NCBI GenBank assembly: GCA_030141605.1
Contig: JAQGDQ010001029.1
Span: forward strand, 2,501 to 66,500
Length of the DNA stretch: 64,000 nucleotides
Origin: Tubiluchus corallicola
Lineage: Eukaryota > Priapulida > Priapulimorpha > Priapulimorphida > Tubiluchidae
Reading direction: 5' to 3'
Position numbers and translations under genes: made by a program. Positions 28,913-43,400 of this stretch are shown one piece after another. Within the stretch, counting starts at the first letter, position 1. Each line of letters opens with the position of its first letter. The notes under the pieces were generated by a model. It was not told the origin of the DNA. It did no database searches and saw only the letters and a list, made by a program, of their open reading frames with translations.

Positions 28913-31900
28913 CTGAAAATGAATGGCATTAAATTAGCAAACAAGTACTTATGCGTTTAAGTCTTTCAAATAATACACGTCCCTATGTCACGAACACCAG
29001 CTGAGTTTTTTACAATAAAAGATACTATGGCTAGAGTTAGACTCCTTATCCACATGCCCATCTGCTAACTACATAAGCTCCCACTCAAAACAGAAAAAGG
29101 GAAGAACCGATCAGGTAACATGGGGCAAAGGTAATAAGGAAACGCTACTTACATACAAGAACATTATCATCATCATCAATTTATCAAAGCCCAATAAACA
29201 TGTAATGAGCTTATTGGAGTTTTGACCATAAAAAACAAAATGTAAACCAGTCAGGTTTGCGCTTTGATTTGAATCAGGATCCAGGGACTTTCGGATTACG
29301 AGTCCAACGGTTATGTTACCAAAGTAGACAGCATAAGGGACTAAGTGGTCCGGCGTCACAGCGTTAGTTTTGTAATCCAAGTGTACCTGGTTCAAACCAA
29401 GCTTGGCTCTGACATTTTCACGGTTGCTTCCTTTCGGTCGTCTGGTTTATATATACAACCGGTTTATAAATATATATATAACCAAGGAAGCAACCGTGAA
29501 TATATATATATCGTATAAATTTTAAGTGCAAATTCGGCTAAATTGTATAAATTTTAAGTGTTTCTTTCCTTTTATTATTATCTTTCCCTAATATATATAT
29601 ATATATATATATATCAATTTAGTTAACTGTTAGTTTGGAGATTATAGATATTTTTAATCAACTGTCCTTGACAACTCGACAAATCCGTATTCACTGACTA
29701 TTCACGGAACTTGAATTTATACAATTCAGCCGAACATGCATTATTCTCAGCTGCAAGAATACTCAAGACGCAGATCAATAAGCATTACACCTCAAGGCAG
29801 TAAAGAATGGTTTCATTTCCACAGTTCTTTACTTCACTCAGTCACCTCAAACAAGCCGCAAGGTTGCGCTATTGTTTGCTTGATCGATTGATTCACTTTA
29901 ATAAACTGCTCTTTCTACCGCCTTGCAAGTTGGAAGGCATCAATTAGGTGAAACCGATGCTGGCGTAAAAGCTCTGGACCTCTAATATACCGGAGTTTCG
30001 CCAAATTCAGCTTTTGATTCGCATTCGTGGCAAGACCGAAACCAGTGATGACCACGTGCAAGATTCGCACATTACTGAACAACAGTGCATACATAGTACC
30101 TATATGGGGACGGGGGAATCAGGGCACTGGGGCTGTAGTAGATGTAGCTTGTAAACAGGCTTATAAATAAACACATAACTATGGAATTATTCAGTAAAGG
30201 AGCAAATAAAGCATTGCATTCAATTTCTATGTGTCATTGTGCAGCAAATACTGCATGTACAAGCCCAAAAATGGCCAAAAACTATCTTTTTGATTAAGTT
30301 AACAAACCTATTAAAGAGGTTTTAGTGTATTCTTAACACGATAATTTCTTTTAAAGACGCCCAGTGAACTATTTTGTCAGTCGATGTCGTGAGCTAAACC
30401 AATTTAAATCAACAATTTTTATAGCCCCGTTCCTTTTGTATTTCAGAATCTCTATGGTAGCCATCTTCAAATTAAAATGGCCACTCTCAATGTCCAAATT
30501 CTGGTCTTATCTCTCCCACCAAGTTGGGTAGAGTTGCATAAATAATTTCATTTAATGTCAGAATGTTATCAGTTTTAAGAAAGAGAGAGACACTATTTAC
30601 AATCAGAAAAAGTTTAGCACGAAGTAAGATTACTGCTATTGTTCAACATTGCAGATTGTTTTATCAGGGAATATCAGCGATGATATGATAAAAAATGATT
30701 ATTTGGAAATTGACATTTGAGAAACTAATATGATCGCCATGCTGATTTTGAAAAGAAAATGAAAATACAACTTTTAGGTTAAGACAGATCCTTAGTTTTC
30801 CAAAATGTACAGCAAAGTTCTATAGCTTATCTAAACTCAAAAAAGTTTGAACGCACCTTATTGTTTTGTTTTCATAAATGAAAAAGTTAAACAATTACTT
30901 GTAAATGGCAATAGTTATGGTAATAATAAATTCATTTAGCATCACAAATTCGGTAGTTAAGATGTTAGTGCATATTATATAGATAAATACGAGCAGAGGT
31001 GACGAAACATCATACGGTCACCACAGCAAAGAGCTGTCAGGCAAAATGAATTTGCTCCAATCTTTCGTTTCTGGACAAGCACGTAGCTATTACTAAAGCT
31101 AAATTATAAAAAAAGAACACGCCTCAAGTCACCTATATCTATCTGCGCAAAGGTAAAAAAGACTGGTAACTGTTTAAGTACTGATCTTAAAAAGTTAAAA
31201 ATTGAAACTCATCACAAAAACAAATCAATTATTACGCGAACGTGTTTCAAATCGAAGCTAAAGCCGAGTAAACTGTCACAAACTAGGTTATATTCAACGA
31301 CCACCATCCTGATTCCCTAACATCATCCAGCCAAACGAGTTGCTATGGCAACCAGCCTGACGGTTAGCATCCCCTGAAGTATGTGACATATTATACTGAC
31401 TAGGACATCTAAGTTGAAATATAAGGCTATAATGATAACCTAATAATGTAGAAGCCTTTGTAATAAGCTGTTAGCGTCATGACGTACGACACGCGAGGCG
31501 CTGTTTTGACAGAAATGCCACTAACTGTGTATAAAAGATGAGCGTCGTTTACAAATTACTGCTAAATGACGAAAATATAACACTTTTCAAAATTCAAACA
31601 TTATTTTGTTGAAATTCAGAGCAGCGAGAAGAGACGCATTTGAAATTATTCACTGATAAAGACAAAATTTTAATATTGAACACAACCTGAACACATGCGT
31701 TATAATAACAACAACAACAACAACAACAACAACAATAATAATAATAACAATAATAATAATGACAATGACAATAACAATATTAATAATAACAACAACAACA
31801 ACAACAACAATAATAATAATCTTTATTTAAAGTCGCTTTTAGGATGAACAATTAACATAAGCTTCAAAGGGCTTTTTGACGACTGTAAATAAGAAATTTA

Positions 31901-33289
31901 CAACTATGCAACAGAGGCTATTATTATCCCACTTTTACCCTAAATACCACGCGCTAGGCAGGGCAACAGCAGGTACCATCTTTAAAGTCCTTGATATGAC
32001 TCGTATCGAACTCACGACATTCCAGCTGAAAAGAGGACACTTTACCACTAGACTAAACTGTCTGGAGTCAAGTAAGTCAGTTAGTTAGTGCACTTCCGTC
32101 ACGCATTAGTTAGCTATATTACTAGGTTTTCGCTAGTATTAACTCTATGCTTACACACTTCGCCATGACTGCACCATAATCATTGGAAAATGTTTCTCAC
32201 TATGTACAGTTTTAGCTATAGTAACGGTAGCAATATATTTAATTATGAAATTAATTTAATCTGAAATAATTTAACGAGTTGCTTAACCATATTTTTTCTG
32301 AGTTCTGTAACAATTCAAACTTGCGTGAAATTTTAAAAACGCCAGGACCGTGTCTGTTAACTTTGGCATGCATAACAGCAGTTGACAAACGACCTAATTA
32401 CACGTCCAGCACAATTAGACAAAAGGCACTTAAACTCACTAACTCTCAATTCCAGAACTGCTTAATTGCTCAGGGGAAAGTAGTTTAATAGACTATGCGA
32501 CACAAACAGAAACGTCTGGGTTTGGTAATACACACATGTCAGAGAATTCCACTTTCACTAGATGGTCTAATTCATTAGTTGATTCAAACTGTATTTATTA
32601 GTACAACATTAATTAGAATAAATACATACATGATCATTAAAGGAAGACAGGATATTTTTAATGCTGTTTTTAATACTAACGTGAAATAATTATTATCATA
32701 GAAACCTCTGCGCGGCTAGTTCTTCGCTGTTACACGCATTTTGCCATTTCCTAGTTAGATGGGTACTAGGGCCAGGGCCTGCCTCTACATTACTATAACT
32801 GTTAAAATATATACATTTTACCGGGCTTCAAACTGAGGTAGGATAGGAAAAATCCTCCTCCTCCATGTTTTCCTTTAAATTCTGCACATCTGACTATTAA
32901 AAGTGGATCGCATTTTATAACGTTCTTGAAATTTTACGGTAATCAATTCGCTTTATAATGTGAATCTCGTTAATTTCAGAGCAATGTGTGGATGTGTATG
33001 ACTATGGATAATGTCTTATGTACTGTAATATGCTCTTGAAAAATCAAAAATTATTTACAACAGAAGTCACAGAAAAAAGTTACAACTAATTTTGGCTATG
33101 GTTAGGATTATTTTTTTTCCAGTGACTTTCCCGCGACTTTTCTAACCGGTGTCTCTTTCACCTGTGGCTTTTTTACCTCTGCCTTCTTTACTTGCATTAG
33201 AAACATACACGTAAAGTGTACTATTTGAAACCAGTACGACGAATTTAAATTTATGACAGTACTACTGATTTTATGCTTTCTGCTACGAG

Positions 33290-33325
<36 letters not shown>

Positions 33326-36300
33326 GTTATTATTATTATTTATTAGGCACAAACAATAAATATATACATTTTATACATGAGTAAAAAGTAAACGGTAAAA
33401 TTATATAGCCATGATCAATACGAAGGTTGTGCCTACCACTGTGTGCCATGGATGACAGCAAGGAACTAAATCCTCAAACAGATCACTGCCTGTGATTCAA
33501 AATGTTTATTCATACACCACTGTAATAGCTCTTAATTACATGTCCTTACGTAAGCGATTATGTTATGTTACGTAAGCGAAATAAAGGTTATTTCGTAATT
33601 TGCAATGCACACAGTATTTGTCAATATACACATTAAATCTTGCACAGTATAATTACTCTGCTGCCCGGATATACATGTACTATATTTAATGGTTTAATCA
33701 GGCTGACATAGATTTTAGCTTATATAACTAATGTGCACAAATACAAAAATAAGTAAAATTATATCTACGTTTTCCATTATCTGTCCTCCCCTTCAATGCA
33801 TCAAACAATCGGCAAAGTTGCCAACTCAAAGAGTGTAAAATTGCGATTTCACAGTTAAGCGATTTCAAAAGGAGCCAGCCCTCGAACTCTAAATCAAAAT
33901 CCTGATTAGTGTGGAGCAGACAAAGAACCAGTTGGTGAATTCAGACAAACACATTTGCAATTTACAAAGTCTTTGATATCTGAATGTGACTTTGAAAACT
34001 GTGGAAATTAATTTGAAGGTTTTATAGTAACGTATTCCTCCTGTTACTATTAATGGTGAAAGCGTTGAAAGAGTCAGTTCTGTCAAACTACTAGTTGTCA
34101 ACATCTCTGATAACTCTGATACATGGAATGTACATGTTGAAGAAATACACAAAAAAAAGCCTGCAAACGTACTTACTTAACATTTTTAAAGAGAGCAGGC
34201 ATTTCTCAGAAAGATATGATTACTGTTTATTGTACTTTAATAAGACCAGTATTGGAATATGCTTGTCCTGCATGGCATACTTCATTAACATCAGAACAGA
34301 CAAAGTTACTAGAGTCAATTCAAAAATGTATTTTAAAGTTAAATATCCCAGGCACATCTTACATAAATGCTTTGCAGCTATCAAAAACTGAAATTTATCA
34401 GACCGTAGAAATGCATTTTGCATTTTGAAATGACCAACTGAATTTTTTTAAGTCAATCCAAAATCAAGACAGCAGACTACATTATTTATTACCTAAACAC
34501 AACCACCGTTAGCACAATCTTCGTAAACAACTGATGTACCCTTTGCCTCTCTGCTGTACTGAACGTTTTAAAAGTAGTTTTATACCATGCGCACTTTTTA
34601 ATTATCAGTAAGTTCATTACTACAGTGTACACTGTTTTCACGAGATATTATAATAATGGATTTTAATAAGATTAATCTTAACGAAAATTATTGTCTTTTA
34701 AATGCAATTTAAACTTCAGCCTATTTTAATTGATGTTAGATAAAGTCGTTTTAACGTAATGTAATTTAATTGTAATTTTAAACCTCAGTGTATCTTAATT
34801 AATGTAATGTAATTCAACCTTCAGGTTACCAGAGTTTTAATAATAATAAACTTTGAACTTTGAAAAAAATTGATTTATTTCTTTATACATACTGTACTGC
34901 ATTGTGTGTATTTGGCTTAGCCCTGTTTAAATGGTGAACATTACACAGAGCTCTGTAAATACCTAAAACATTTTAAAGTACATTTGTGTAAAGTGGGTTC
35001 AAAGACCATCAAGGAGACATTTATATTCTAAATACATCCACCTTCCTCCAACTACATAATATAATTTTTTAATACACGAGTAAAGGGCTTAACCAGTCAC
35101 ACGCACCTCAGCTTGTACGGTTGGAGCCTCTAGCTGGAATGTTTAGAGATAACCACTAACCAGTCAATATTCAACCACCACCACTGCTTGCATGATCACA
35201 AAAACCATGTTGCAATAGTACCATCTTAAGATCCCCCTGAGTAGCTGCTGAAACAGCATTTACTAGCGGGTATAGCTAGAACCCTATAAATAATTATCAT
35301 CGGCTGAAGAACATGTTTTTAGTCAAACACGAACCTGTCCGTCAAAAACAAGTCTATAATTTTAGAAGAACATGTTAGAACTTAGTACCAAGTACAAAAT
35401 GCTTTCTGAAGATCTATGCCTCTTGCATCACTCACTGCAAGACAAATGCCAAAAGATAAGAAGACCAAAGCGTCAAAGATTTGTGACAAAGCACTTGAAG
35501 AATGCACGCATGTCGCTGCAGCAATAACTTGTATAGGTATATCAAAATTTGGTGGAACATTACACGGAAAGCTTGCCCAAATCGGGTGGGTGATGCTCCC
35601 AACTTATGGGGACTTTGTCCATTTACTAAGGTAGCAATAAAAGTTTTCCAATATGCACAGCCATCAAAGAAACTAAGGCTAAGAACAGAAATAAGAATTC
35701 CGTGACAAGTAACTACTATATGACGTCACAAAATGATGTCACAACAATGCTCTATTTTATGACTGGTCGTTAGAAAAAGTCCTTTGTTTAAAGTTTGAAA
35801 TTAAAATTTCCGAAAGTCTTAAGGTTAACTGGACGCACTCTTAAAGGATATCTCAAAACAATCAACCCTATCAAATATTGAAAAGGGAACATACTATTTT
35901 TTCAAGCATAGAATGACTTACGTGAAAGAATTATTACCACAGAATGGTAATTTTGCATTCGCACCACATGCATTTCGCCATTCGATAGTTAGATGGTTAC
36001 TAGCACTTGTACCTCAGAAAAGCATTGTAGAAAAAAACAGGTGCTGTACCACACAGTTCAGAGGTGTGCAGGTGTGATGTAGCATACACAATCAAGAGCT
36101 CATATGTGAGCACAGCGGTAAACTTGAAATTTGAATTTTAAACTTAAAAAAATTCAAGTTTTTATACAGTAGTGCTGTACTTCAATTTCGTTTTCGCAAA
36201 CACGTGCAACATGCTCATGGAATATTCTTTCTTTTGAAAATTATGTTCAGTTCTGATGTCATCACTATATGGGCTCACCAGCCATCAAAAAAGTTTTTAA

Positions 36301-37497
36301 GTTATTATTTGATTATCAGAAACGCTTTGCCATTATTACAGGCATTGAAATGTATACTTTTTACCGTATTTCAAAATGGGATACGATATGAAAATTCGTC
36401 CTGTTTTCCTTCAAACTAAAAGGTAGCCAACTTATGCATCAATTTCAACAGAAGACTTACCTTAAGCCAGTATCGAAGAATTTCTCTGTGATATAATCAC
36501 GACAGTTAGAGTTTTCAAAAGATAAATAGAATTTGTACTGCTTATTGAGCATCTTAGTGCACTGTTTATGTTGACTTCTCGGACAGCTAAGTGACCCGCA
36601 GCTTCCGTAAATGTCTACGGGAACATGATTTCCTAATTCATTTGCGTACTTTAGACGATCATTTCTGGATCCACAATTTGACACAAACCAAGCAACCATC
36701 TTAGTCTTACCCTCGGCGTAGTCTCTGTTTTGTGGCAATGTTCGCACTTTAGAATCGTAAAGTTCAAACCTTTCATACGGAGTCACAATGTCGGAATCGT
36801 GCCGATAGGTGGCAGTCCAGTTGAAAACATTACTGAATCCGCCTAACCACTGTGAGTGATACGGACACTCTAGCTGATACCAGATCCAAACCTGACTGGA
36901 CGGTCGATGCTGAGACGAAACTGAGCTCGAGCTGAAATAGTTCCGAAACAAGATGGCGTCTGCATTAGCACCGGGATTTTTGTGTTCCGTCAGTTCACAG
37001 GTGTCTATACGACACTTCTGCTGCTGGAATAGCAACCGTCCACTCGGTACGTTCCAAAATCTTAGCCCTGTTTGAACGTAAATGAGCTTGAGTGTTTCGG
37101 GATTGGGCTTTTCCTTGGGAGAATAGTTCAACTGCTCTATGATACGATCACCCGCATCTTGATGTGGCCACAAGGGTAGCTTAGATACCACACTGGAAGC
37201 ATTGCTAAGACATGTAATGTCGTCTGGTACTGGTTTAACCTCATACAAGGTGACCGGGGCACTCGTATTTGGTTGAGAAATCATGTCACGGGGTACCATA
37301 TTTTCCTTTTTGGGTGTAGCTATGTTTTGTGGCGGGTTTTTCAGAAGAACCACTTGATCGCCGCTCCGCATCTCTCTGGCCATCTGCCAAACACTTTCAA
37401 GACTATTGTTTGTCGAAAGCCTCAAATTTAGGAGCAAAACCATGACTAGCACAACACCCCCGAAGATCAAGATTGAACGCCGTACGGAGAACCTCAT
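28567..37497 (-). CDS. Alpha-1,3-fucosyltransferase (GT10), two coding exons
   Basis: The spliced product is 460 aa (exons 36461-37497 and 28567-28912, minus strand, in frame through an Arg codon). It is a type II Golgi membrane protein with a short basic N-terminus, a membrane anchor at about residues 9-26 and a stem to about 110, followed by the catalytic domain. Family hallmarks are FNWTATYRHDSDI and then VAWFVSNCGSRNDRL in the acceptor-side half, and KFYLSFENSNCRDYITEKFF followed by DIVPIVMGA in the GDP-fucose-binding half. The end, with RLCAMLH and a late Cys, also fits GT10. It should transfer fucose from GDP-fucose to GlcNAc of glycans. Whether it makes core alpha-1,3 or Lewis-type linkages cannot be decided. 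The single intron is 7,548 bp. Confidence 0.9.
29335..29440 (+). mobile_element. tRNA-like SINE in fucosyltransferase intron
   Basis: The A-box-like ctaagtggtccggcgtc and the B-box ggttcaaacc are followed by ctgacattttcacgg. It is degenerate as a tRNA. Confidence 0.5.
29417..29500. repeat. Perfect 17-bp inverted repeat
   Basis: The arms ttcacggttgcttcctt (29417-29433) and its exact inverse (29484-29500) flank an AT-rich 50-bp spacer. The left arm is the end of a SINE, so this may be two SINE tails in opposite orientation. Confidence 0.85.
29590..31700. other. Fucosyltransferase intron, unique-looking part
   Basis: It holds a TA microsatellite near 29591-29613 and AT-rich sequence. No gene is visible on either strand. 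Confidence 0.4.
31706..32085 (-). mobile_element. tRNA-derived SINE (family B), minus strand, with AAC/AAT tail
   Basis: On the minus strand the head reads tagtctagtggtaaagtg and then the B-box gtgagttcgatac. The body shares atggtac-tgct, gcaaaaag, gcttatgttaattgttcatc and aaataaa with the copy at 7384. The tail is an (AAT)n/(AAC)n array at 31706-31822 on the plus strand. Confidence 0.75.
33291..33342. repeat. (TTA)n microsatellite
   Basis: About 50 bp of TTA/ATT trinucleotides with one interruption. Confidence 0.9.
33890..34865 (+). mobile_element. CR1/Jockey-like LINE 3' fragment
   Basis: Plus-strand translation with frame changes gives the post-RT region of a LINE: TINGESVERVSSVKLL and DTWNVHVEEI, then RAGISQKDMITVYCTLIRPV and LEYACPAWHTSLT, then LLESIQK. 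The 3' end has aataataaactttgaactttg, two copies of a 7-bp unit like CR1-type ends. Stops and shifts show it is dead. It lies in the fucosyltransferase intron, opposite to the gene. Confidence 0.75.
34870..36450. other. Fucosyltransferase intron, 5' part
   Basis: ORFs at 35416-35705 and 36204-36419 have no recognisable features. I see no gene. Confidence 0.4.
36461..37497 (-). CDS. Fucosyltransferase coding exon 1
   Basis: It starts with the ATG of MRFSVRRS, followed by the membrane anchor, and ends within the codon after FFDTGL. The donor is GTAAGT. A likely 5' UTR acceptor (ttcctttgtag) ends at 37654, so at least one non-coding exon lies further upstream. Confidence 0.9.
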
Positions 37498-38334
37498 GGT
37501 GAGTTAGCGTTCTACACAGCTATCTTCCCATTGAACTTGCTAACACCTCTAGATGTGTGAACTTAAAAAGGGACATCTTGGCAACGGCAAAGAGCTGATG
37601 GAATCCTGGCAGTGATGACGTACACGCTTTCTCTTCCTTACTCATTATCAGTCCTACAAAGGAAGAACAAATTATTAGTACTGCAAAGTTAGCAAAACAT
37701 ATTACCAGTCCAGTAACTTGGATTGAGCACAAAGGTTTGTATCTAGAAGCAACCGCTAGAGTAGAAAGTTAGCAATTCTGCATTTAACCCACGTCAATGC
37801 GGTACTCACTACTGGGCAAATCAGACTTCATTTCGCTTGCAAATTTACTGAATCAAACGCCAGCTATTACACCCTAGTGCTGCAAAGTGAATTCCAGTCT
37901 AATAAACAACGCGCGTGTAATCAAACGATCAATTTAAGCTTAACTACTGGCAAGTGCTAATTAATAATTTATAACTAGCTGAGCTGGGCCAGTAGAGAAT
38001 CGCTCTATTGAGCAAACATGCAGTCAACGATTCTATGTGCAAAGCGTGAGAGCTCATACACATTGAGCAGGAAGGATTCTTAAGTTACAAAGAAAAACTA
38101 ATTATCTGTACGAAGCAACTTATTTTGAACAGTCAGTCTTGGCATGAATAAACTAACTGGCATGTTTGTCTGTCAATAATAATATTAATATATTAATTAG
38201 TAATGGCTCGCATGTAGTTTCGGCCTCAGATAGCGCTGATTTTTTATATAAAACTTTTTTACTGGGAAACAATTGAACGCGGAAGAATTTGATGAAAATT
38301 GAAAAAAAATATATTGAGGGCTCATTATGAGTTA

Positions 38335-40495
38335 TAGACTAGGAAGTTTTTGTCTGAAAAACTGGTTTAATTTAAAAGAATTAGAAAATGCAGTAAGTAA
38401 AGTGCGAAATGAAGGCAAGTCGCTTGACTCCGACGGGTTTCACCTAAATATAATCAAACATTTTGGGCCAACTACAAAAAATATTGTATAAGGTATTGCA
38501 AATATGTGCTTAGAGAATCAATTATGGCCTTGGGCGAGCGGGAAAGTAATTCCACTAAAGAAGCCTAACAAAATTGATTATTCAAACGCCAGTAATTATC
38601 GCCCAATAACCATTTCTTCGTATGTAAGTAAACTTGTTGAGCGTTTAATTTCAAATAGACTTAAAAATAATTTGTTTCAGTTAAAGTGCATTGATACCAA
38701 GCAAGAATGCTTCATAAAAGGCAAAAAATTAGCGTTACTTAATCAGATTAGTTACTGATATGGAAGAAGACATTTTGAATAATGCATACGATATAACAAT
38801 TTGCTGTGATTACGGAAAAGCTTTCGACAGTGTTTGGGTAGAAGGTTTATTATTTAAACTTATTGATGCAAATGTACGAGGGTCTACGTTGCGCCTTATG
38901 GCATGTAGATTACAAAATCGTGATATTGGGATAAAGGTAAATGATTGTATGCCCGATCAATATCAATGCAATTTAGGACTTCCACAGGGGTCAGTTATAG
39001 CCCCAATATTGTTTATATTTTTCATTACCGATATGTTTGATAACATGCATGACTCAGTTTAAAAGCACAAGTATGTTGAAGATGGATCTTTGCACGTGTC
39101 AAATACAGACCCGCAAACCTGTGCTGCGATATACTTCACAAATCGTGCCAGAAATGGCGTTTAAAGATAAATACGTTATATGATAAAGTAGAAGCCTTGT
39201 TTGTAGGGGCATGGAAAATAACCAGATAGTTTCAAAATTAGTAACAACAAAGTATTGTTTGTTGCAAGTCAGCAAAATATTAGATCTTACTGTTGAGTGG
39301 AAATTAACTTCTGCTAAACATGCGGGTAGTAATGTTCATAAAAAGGTATGGTATAGATGGCTGAAAGTAAAAACCAGTTGCAGTAAATATAAAGGTTTGC
39401 GACTTGCTACCATTGTAAATATTTATAAAGCTACTACTTTGCCGATTATACTGTATGGTGCTACTGCATGGTTAGGAAAAAAAAACTTTGGGCATTTGAA
39501 GATATAATCTATAATATGATGAAAATTGCTGCGGGGGGATCTGCTTTTAAATCAGATCGAACTAAATTGGAAATACTTTTTGGTCTTCTACCACCGTTAG
39601 ACATAGAATTAAATGTAATCGCTTATTAAACGTCTTGTCTCTGGACGTTATGTCAGAATGCTGATGATTTAGTTAAACAAAAGATTCTGCAGTACGGTAG
39701 TGCATAAAGGCATATTTATAGAAAATATTATGTATGCACATGCGCAGACTCTGAGACACTTTATAAAATTTGCGTGGAATGAAAACTTCCGTACCACAGA
39801 TCTCGAAGAAATTCCCGAAAATATGTTAAAGTACACTAAACGTCAAATCATGGATTATGTTTCTTGTGCCTGCACAAAAAAATATAGGCATGTTATTGCA
39901 TTTTCAAGGAGAAAATGTTGAATATAAAATGTAAACCATTGATCTTGCCCCTGGGAAATAGTGAAAGGAAACTAGAATCCATTGCCATGTTTTTTAACTG
40001 GGCAGGGGAATTTTAGTAGCTTTCCGTATAGACTTAATACGTGTGATAGTAGTTTATGTCCATGTGGAGAAGAACATATTCAGCACATTTTATTCAGATG
40101 CAATAAAGTCGATAACACAAAAAGAATGCGGTTCGTAGAAATAGCTGATGCCAATTATGCACGTAATATAATGCTTCAATCTGATAAAAATTTAATGTGT
40201 TTTACTAAGCTGATCAAAGATAGTTTTATACTAAATAATTGTTAATTTAGACCCGTTCCAGTATACTAAAATAAATCATATATCTGTATAAAGTTAATTC
40301 ATGTGTATAATACTTGTGAATCATTTGAAATTAAATCTGATTTAGGTATTATATGTCATTTGTTGTACATAGTGTGAAACTGGAAATATTTAAAATATTT
40401 GTTACATAAAAATGCAAATTGTTGGTCCGAGCCTGCAAAAAGAGGCACCTCTTTGTATATATGTTCCTTTTTGAATAAAGATTTATTATTATTAT
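38335..40495 (+). mobile_element. Jockey/I-like LINE remnant (ORF2 with frameshifts)
   Basis: Collinear plus-strand frames encode successive parts of a reverse transcriptase: KVRNEGKSLDSDGFH, SNYRPITISSYVSKLVERL, CDYGKAFDSVWVEGLLFKL, NLGLPQGSVIAPILF, and a mutated catalytic box (YVEDGS in place of FADD). Further on comes a C-terminal Cys/His-type motif, LCPCGEEHIQHILFRC. At least four stops or shifts break it. The end is aataaagatttattattatt. The C-terminal motif suits Jockey/I-group LINEs, which makes it distinct from the LINE at 20846-24200. Confidence 0.8.
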
Positions 40496-40499
40496 AAAA

Positions 40500-43400
40500 A
40501 TCTGTCTCTCTGTCTGTCTGTTTTCCATCCAGACTGAAGAACATGTACATTGCGATTATAACTGGACTAAACCATTACGCAAAAACAGCAAGGCTATACA
40601 TGTTTTGTAGGCTGTAACCGGTTTTTTTAAATCCAATAATCTATATTCCATTACATTTGAGATCATTTCACTATTTAGATAAAAACTCGGTTTGATGCAC
40701 TTAATTTCACAGCAAGCTTTCGGGAAAACGACAAGTTATTAGAAATGGGTTACTCTGTATTTTTCGTTCACAGAATAGTAGGCTTATACAAGCCATTGCT
40801 TCTCTACCCCACTGCAGTACAATTATTCCTTTACGATAATGATAGTGCATGAAACATAATACTACATTATGAAGCAACAATTTTGATAGTTTGTCGCCAT
40901 GTACTAAACACTTGAATTAATTATAACATATATATAAGTGTTATTTATTCTTCGTGTGCACTAAACGCTTGAATTAATTATAACTTATATATAACGTTAT
41001 AAATTTTATTCTTCGTATTTAACACCAAACTTGTTTTAAAAATGTAATGAACGTGTGTTAATTTACTAATAAACTTGGAAATCATCTGATAAACCATATA
41101 ATTCAACCATTAGTTGCATTGAACATTAACATTCCTTATCTCCTTTACTGTTGTGAAAAGTCTTGGCAAATAATGTCTATTATTACTATATATATATATA
41201 TATACTATTCACAATACGACTAGCACGCTGAAATTCCCAAACATCATGCATCAAAAATGAGCGTGTCTTACAAAAAAACCTGTAACTTTAAAAAACTCAA
41301 CTGTGATTTGCCTGACGATTTTGAAAGATCAAAAATACGACGTTCGAATCTTGCCTAGACAGAAATTTATTTATTTTAATAGTAACATGACACGATTTTT
41401 CCTTTATTGCATTAGTAATTCCCAAGATTTCATTGATTATGAAGCAAGAATTGGTAAGTTATTCAAGAGAAACGAGATTTTTTTAAAAATTTTATACACG
41501 TAAATATTTATTTTCTCTGATAATTTATCTGTAATTAATTTGTTACCTGACATTCAGAAGGATGTGTTAAAGTTATATACAGTCAAGTACACGTGCAAAT
41601 AAAAAATTCACCTACAACCAATAACTACCTTTTGTGTCACAGTACAAAAAGTTTGCTGAAACAATTTTTTCGTTTAGGTTACATGCTACACTTTTGACCA
41701 CTTCCAAAACCTCACAACTGCTGCTCGCCAAGTCACCCCATAATGTAAATGAGCGTACAGTAGTTACTAGCAAGTCCAGAGCACAGTCAAATGTATACCT
41801 GTTACAGCAGCCTTCTCTGTACAATTTTTACCCTGTCCGACAGCCACACAAGAGAATATCATTATGCAATCAGAAAACACACGCTGTGCAGTTTCAATCC
41901 GTTTTCATCACAGCATGGATAAGGAAGATTGGATTGAGAATTTTTACAGAGAGAGACCGATCAATATAGGACGGAGAGGCGACGCATTGGGGACGGAGTA
42001 ACGTAAACACTATTAGCGTCTCCATTAGAGATGCGAGGTTTAAATAGAACATTAATACAGTGACGAAGTTATTCAAAGGATACTTTAATTTGTGCATCAT
42101 AAATGATACCTATGTAACCACTACTTTGGTGGTGCCGTCTGGCAAATAAAAGGTCAAGGTCACATAAAGGTCAAGCTATTTGTTGTTTAATGTAAAAACA
42201 CTGAAAGAAGTTCGAACTATTAAGTCAATTTTGGCGGATCTTGAAATTTAAGCGCAAGTTTGTATAGCTTCTAATTAGCGGCTAATTTAATTTACCAATG
42301 AATTTGAGTCAAAAGTCATTCAAGGTCATTTACATAAAAATACAAAAAATTAGCTGCACTGCAGACAAAAAAAGATTAATAAATGCAACTCTAAGTAACT
42401 AGACACAAACTCATTTGATGCACTATATAATATTAAAACGTAACACTGCTAATTCAGCCAGATTTAGCAATATATATAGTTATTCCAAATCACTGTGTTA
42501 TCACTGGCAATATATACAAAGTTTGCACAACATTATATCTAACTGGCTTCGTTATACCATGTAATCTTTCAAAGCAAAAACATGGTTTCTGGGCAAACCT
42601 AATAATTAATAAGTCCCACGTGTGTATAAAAATAGATAACTATGGAAAAAGCACATTTACATTGTCAAATCAACAAGAAGGGATGTTATCAGGTCCAAAA
42701 CACAAAAACACCTTTCCCTCAAGATCCACACAATATTCAATAGTAATATTTCCTGATAAGAATGAGCCAGACTGTATAGGGGATATACATGGGAAGAGGT
42801 GAAGTCTAGAAGAATCTCAGAACCTGCATTATATTCATGAAATGAGTCGAAACTGCACTGCTTAGCCTAGCACAAGTCGGCCTGGTTCGGGTTTTCCGGG
42901 TTGATTTCCATGGTTTGATTTGGCGTGACATTATTTTGTTCTATATACAATTTTCCACACACAATATTAATTTCAGAAATACAAATGCTTTATGTTTAGC
43001 GATGCAGAAATTTGGTCGCATTAGATATTCGACAATTAAACGACAATTACTTTGGCAAACAGGTTCTTCTTTGGGAGAATTAAAGACGTATTCAATAGAT
43101 GTAACACCACCAAATAGTCAAACTGAGATTTAACTATGCCTTCAAGGCCCAATTCATGAATAAAGTGAAAACATTTTTGGAGTTACGACTAGTCAAAAAA
43201 GAACACCACATACGTTTCTTCACCTTGTCTTACTGTTGCTATGTGACTTTCTTGTTACTTAATATTATTTATAAAATGCAAGTGCTTTAATTATCAAAGC
43301 TAAATTATTGAAAATTACTTTACGGTTTACGCTACACAATATGTATGCCGTACAGTACCTGCCGAGCTTCTACGTACTAGAAAAAACCGTTGAATGACAC

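Noticed and set aside
29111-29395. Minus-strand ORF in the fucosyltransferase intron
   Set aside because: It overlaps a SINE and simple ATG/CAT repeats and shows no protein features.
41612-41969. Overlapping ORFs on both strands
   Set aside because: No motif, no splice context and no resemblance to a known family.
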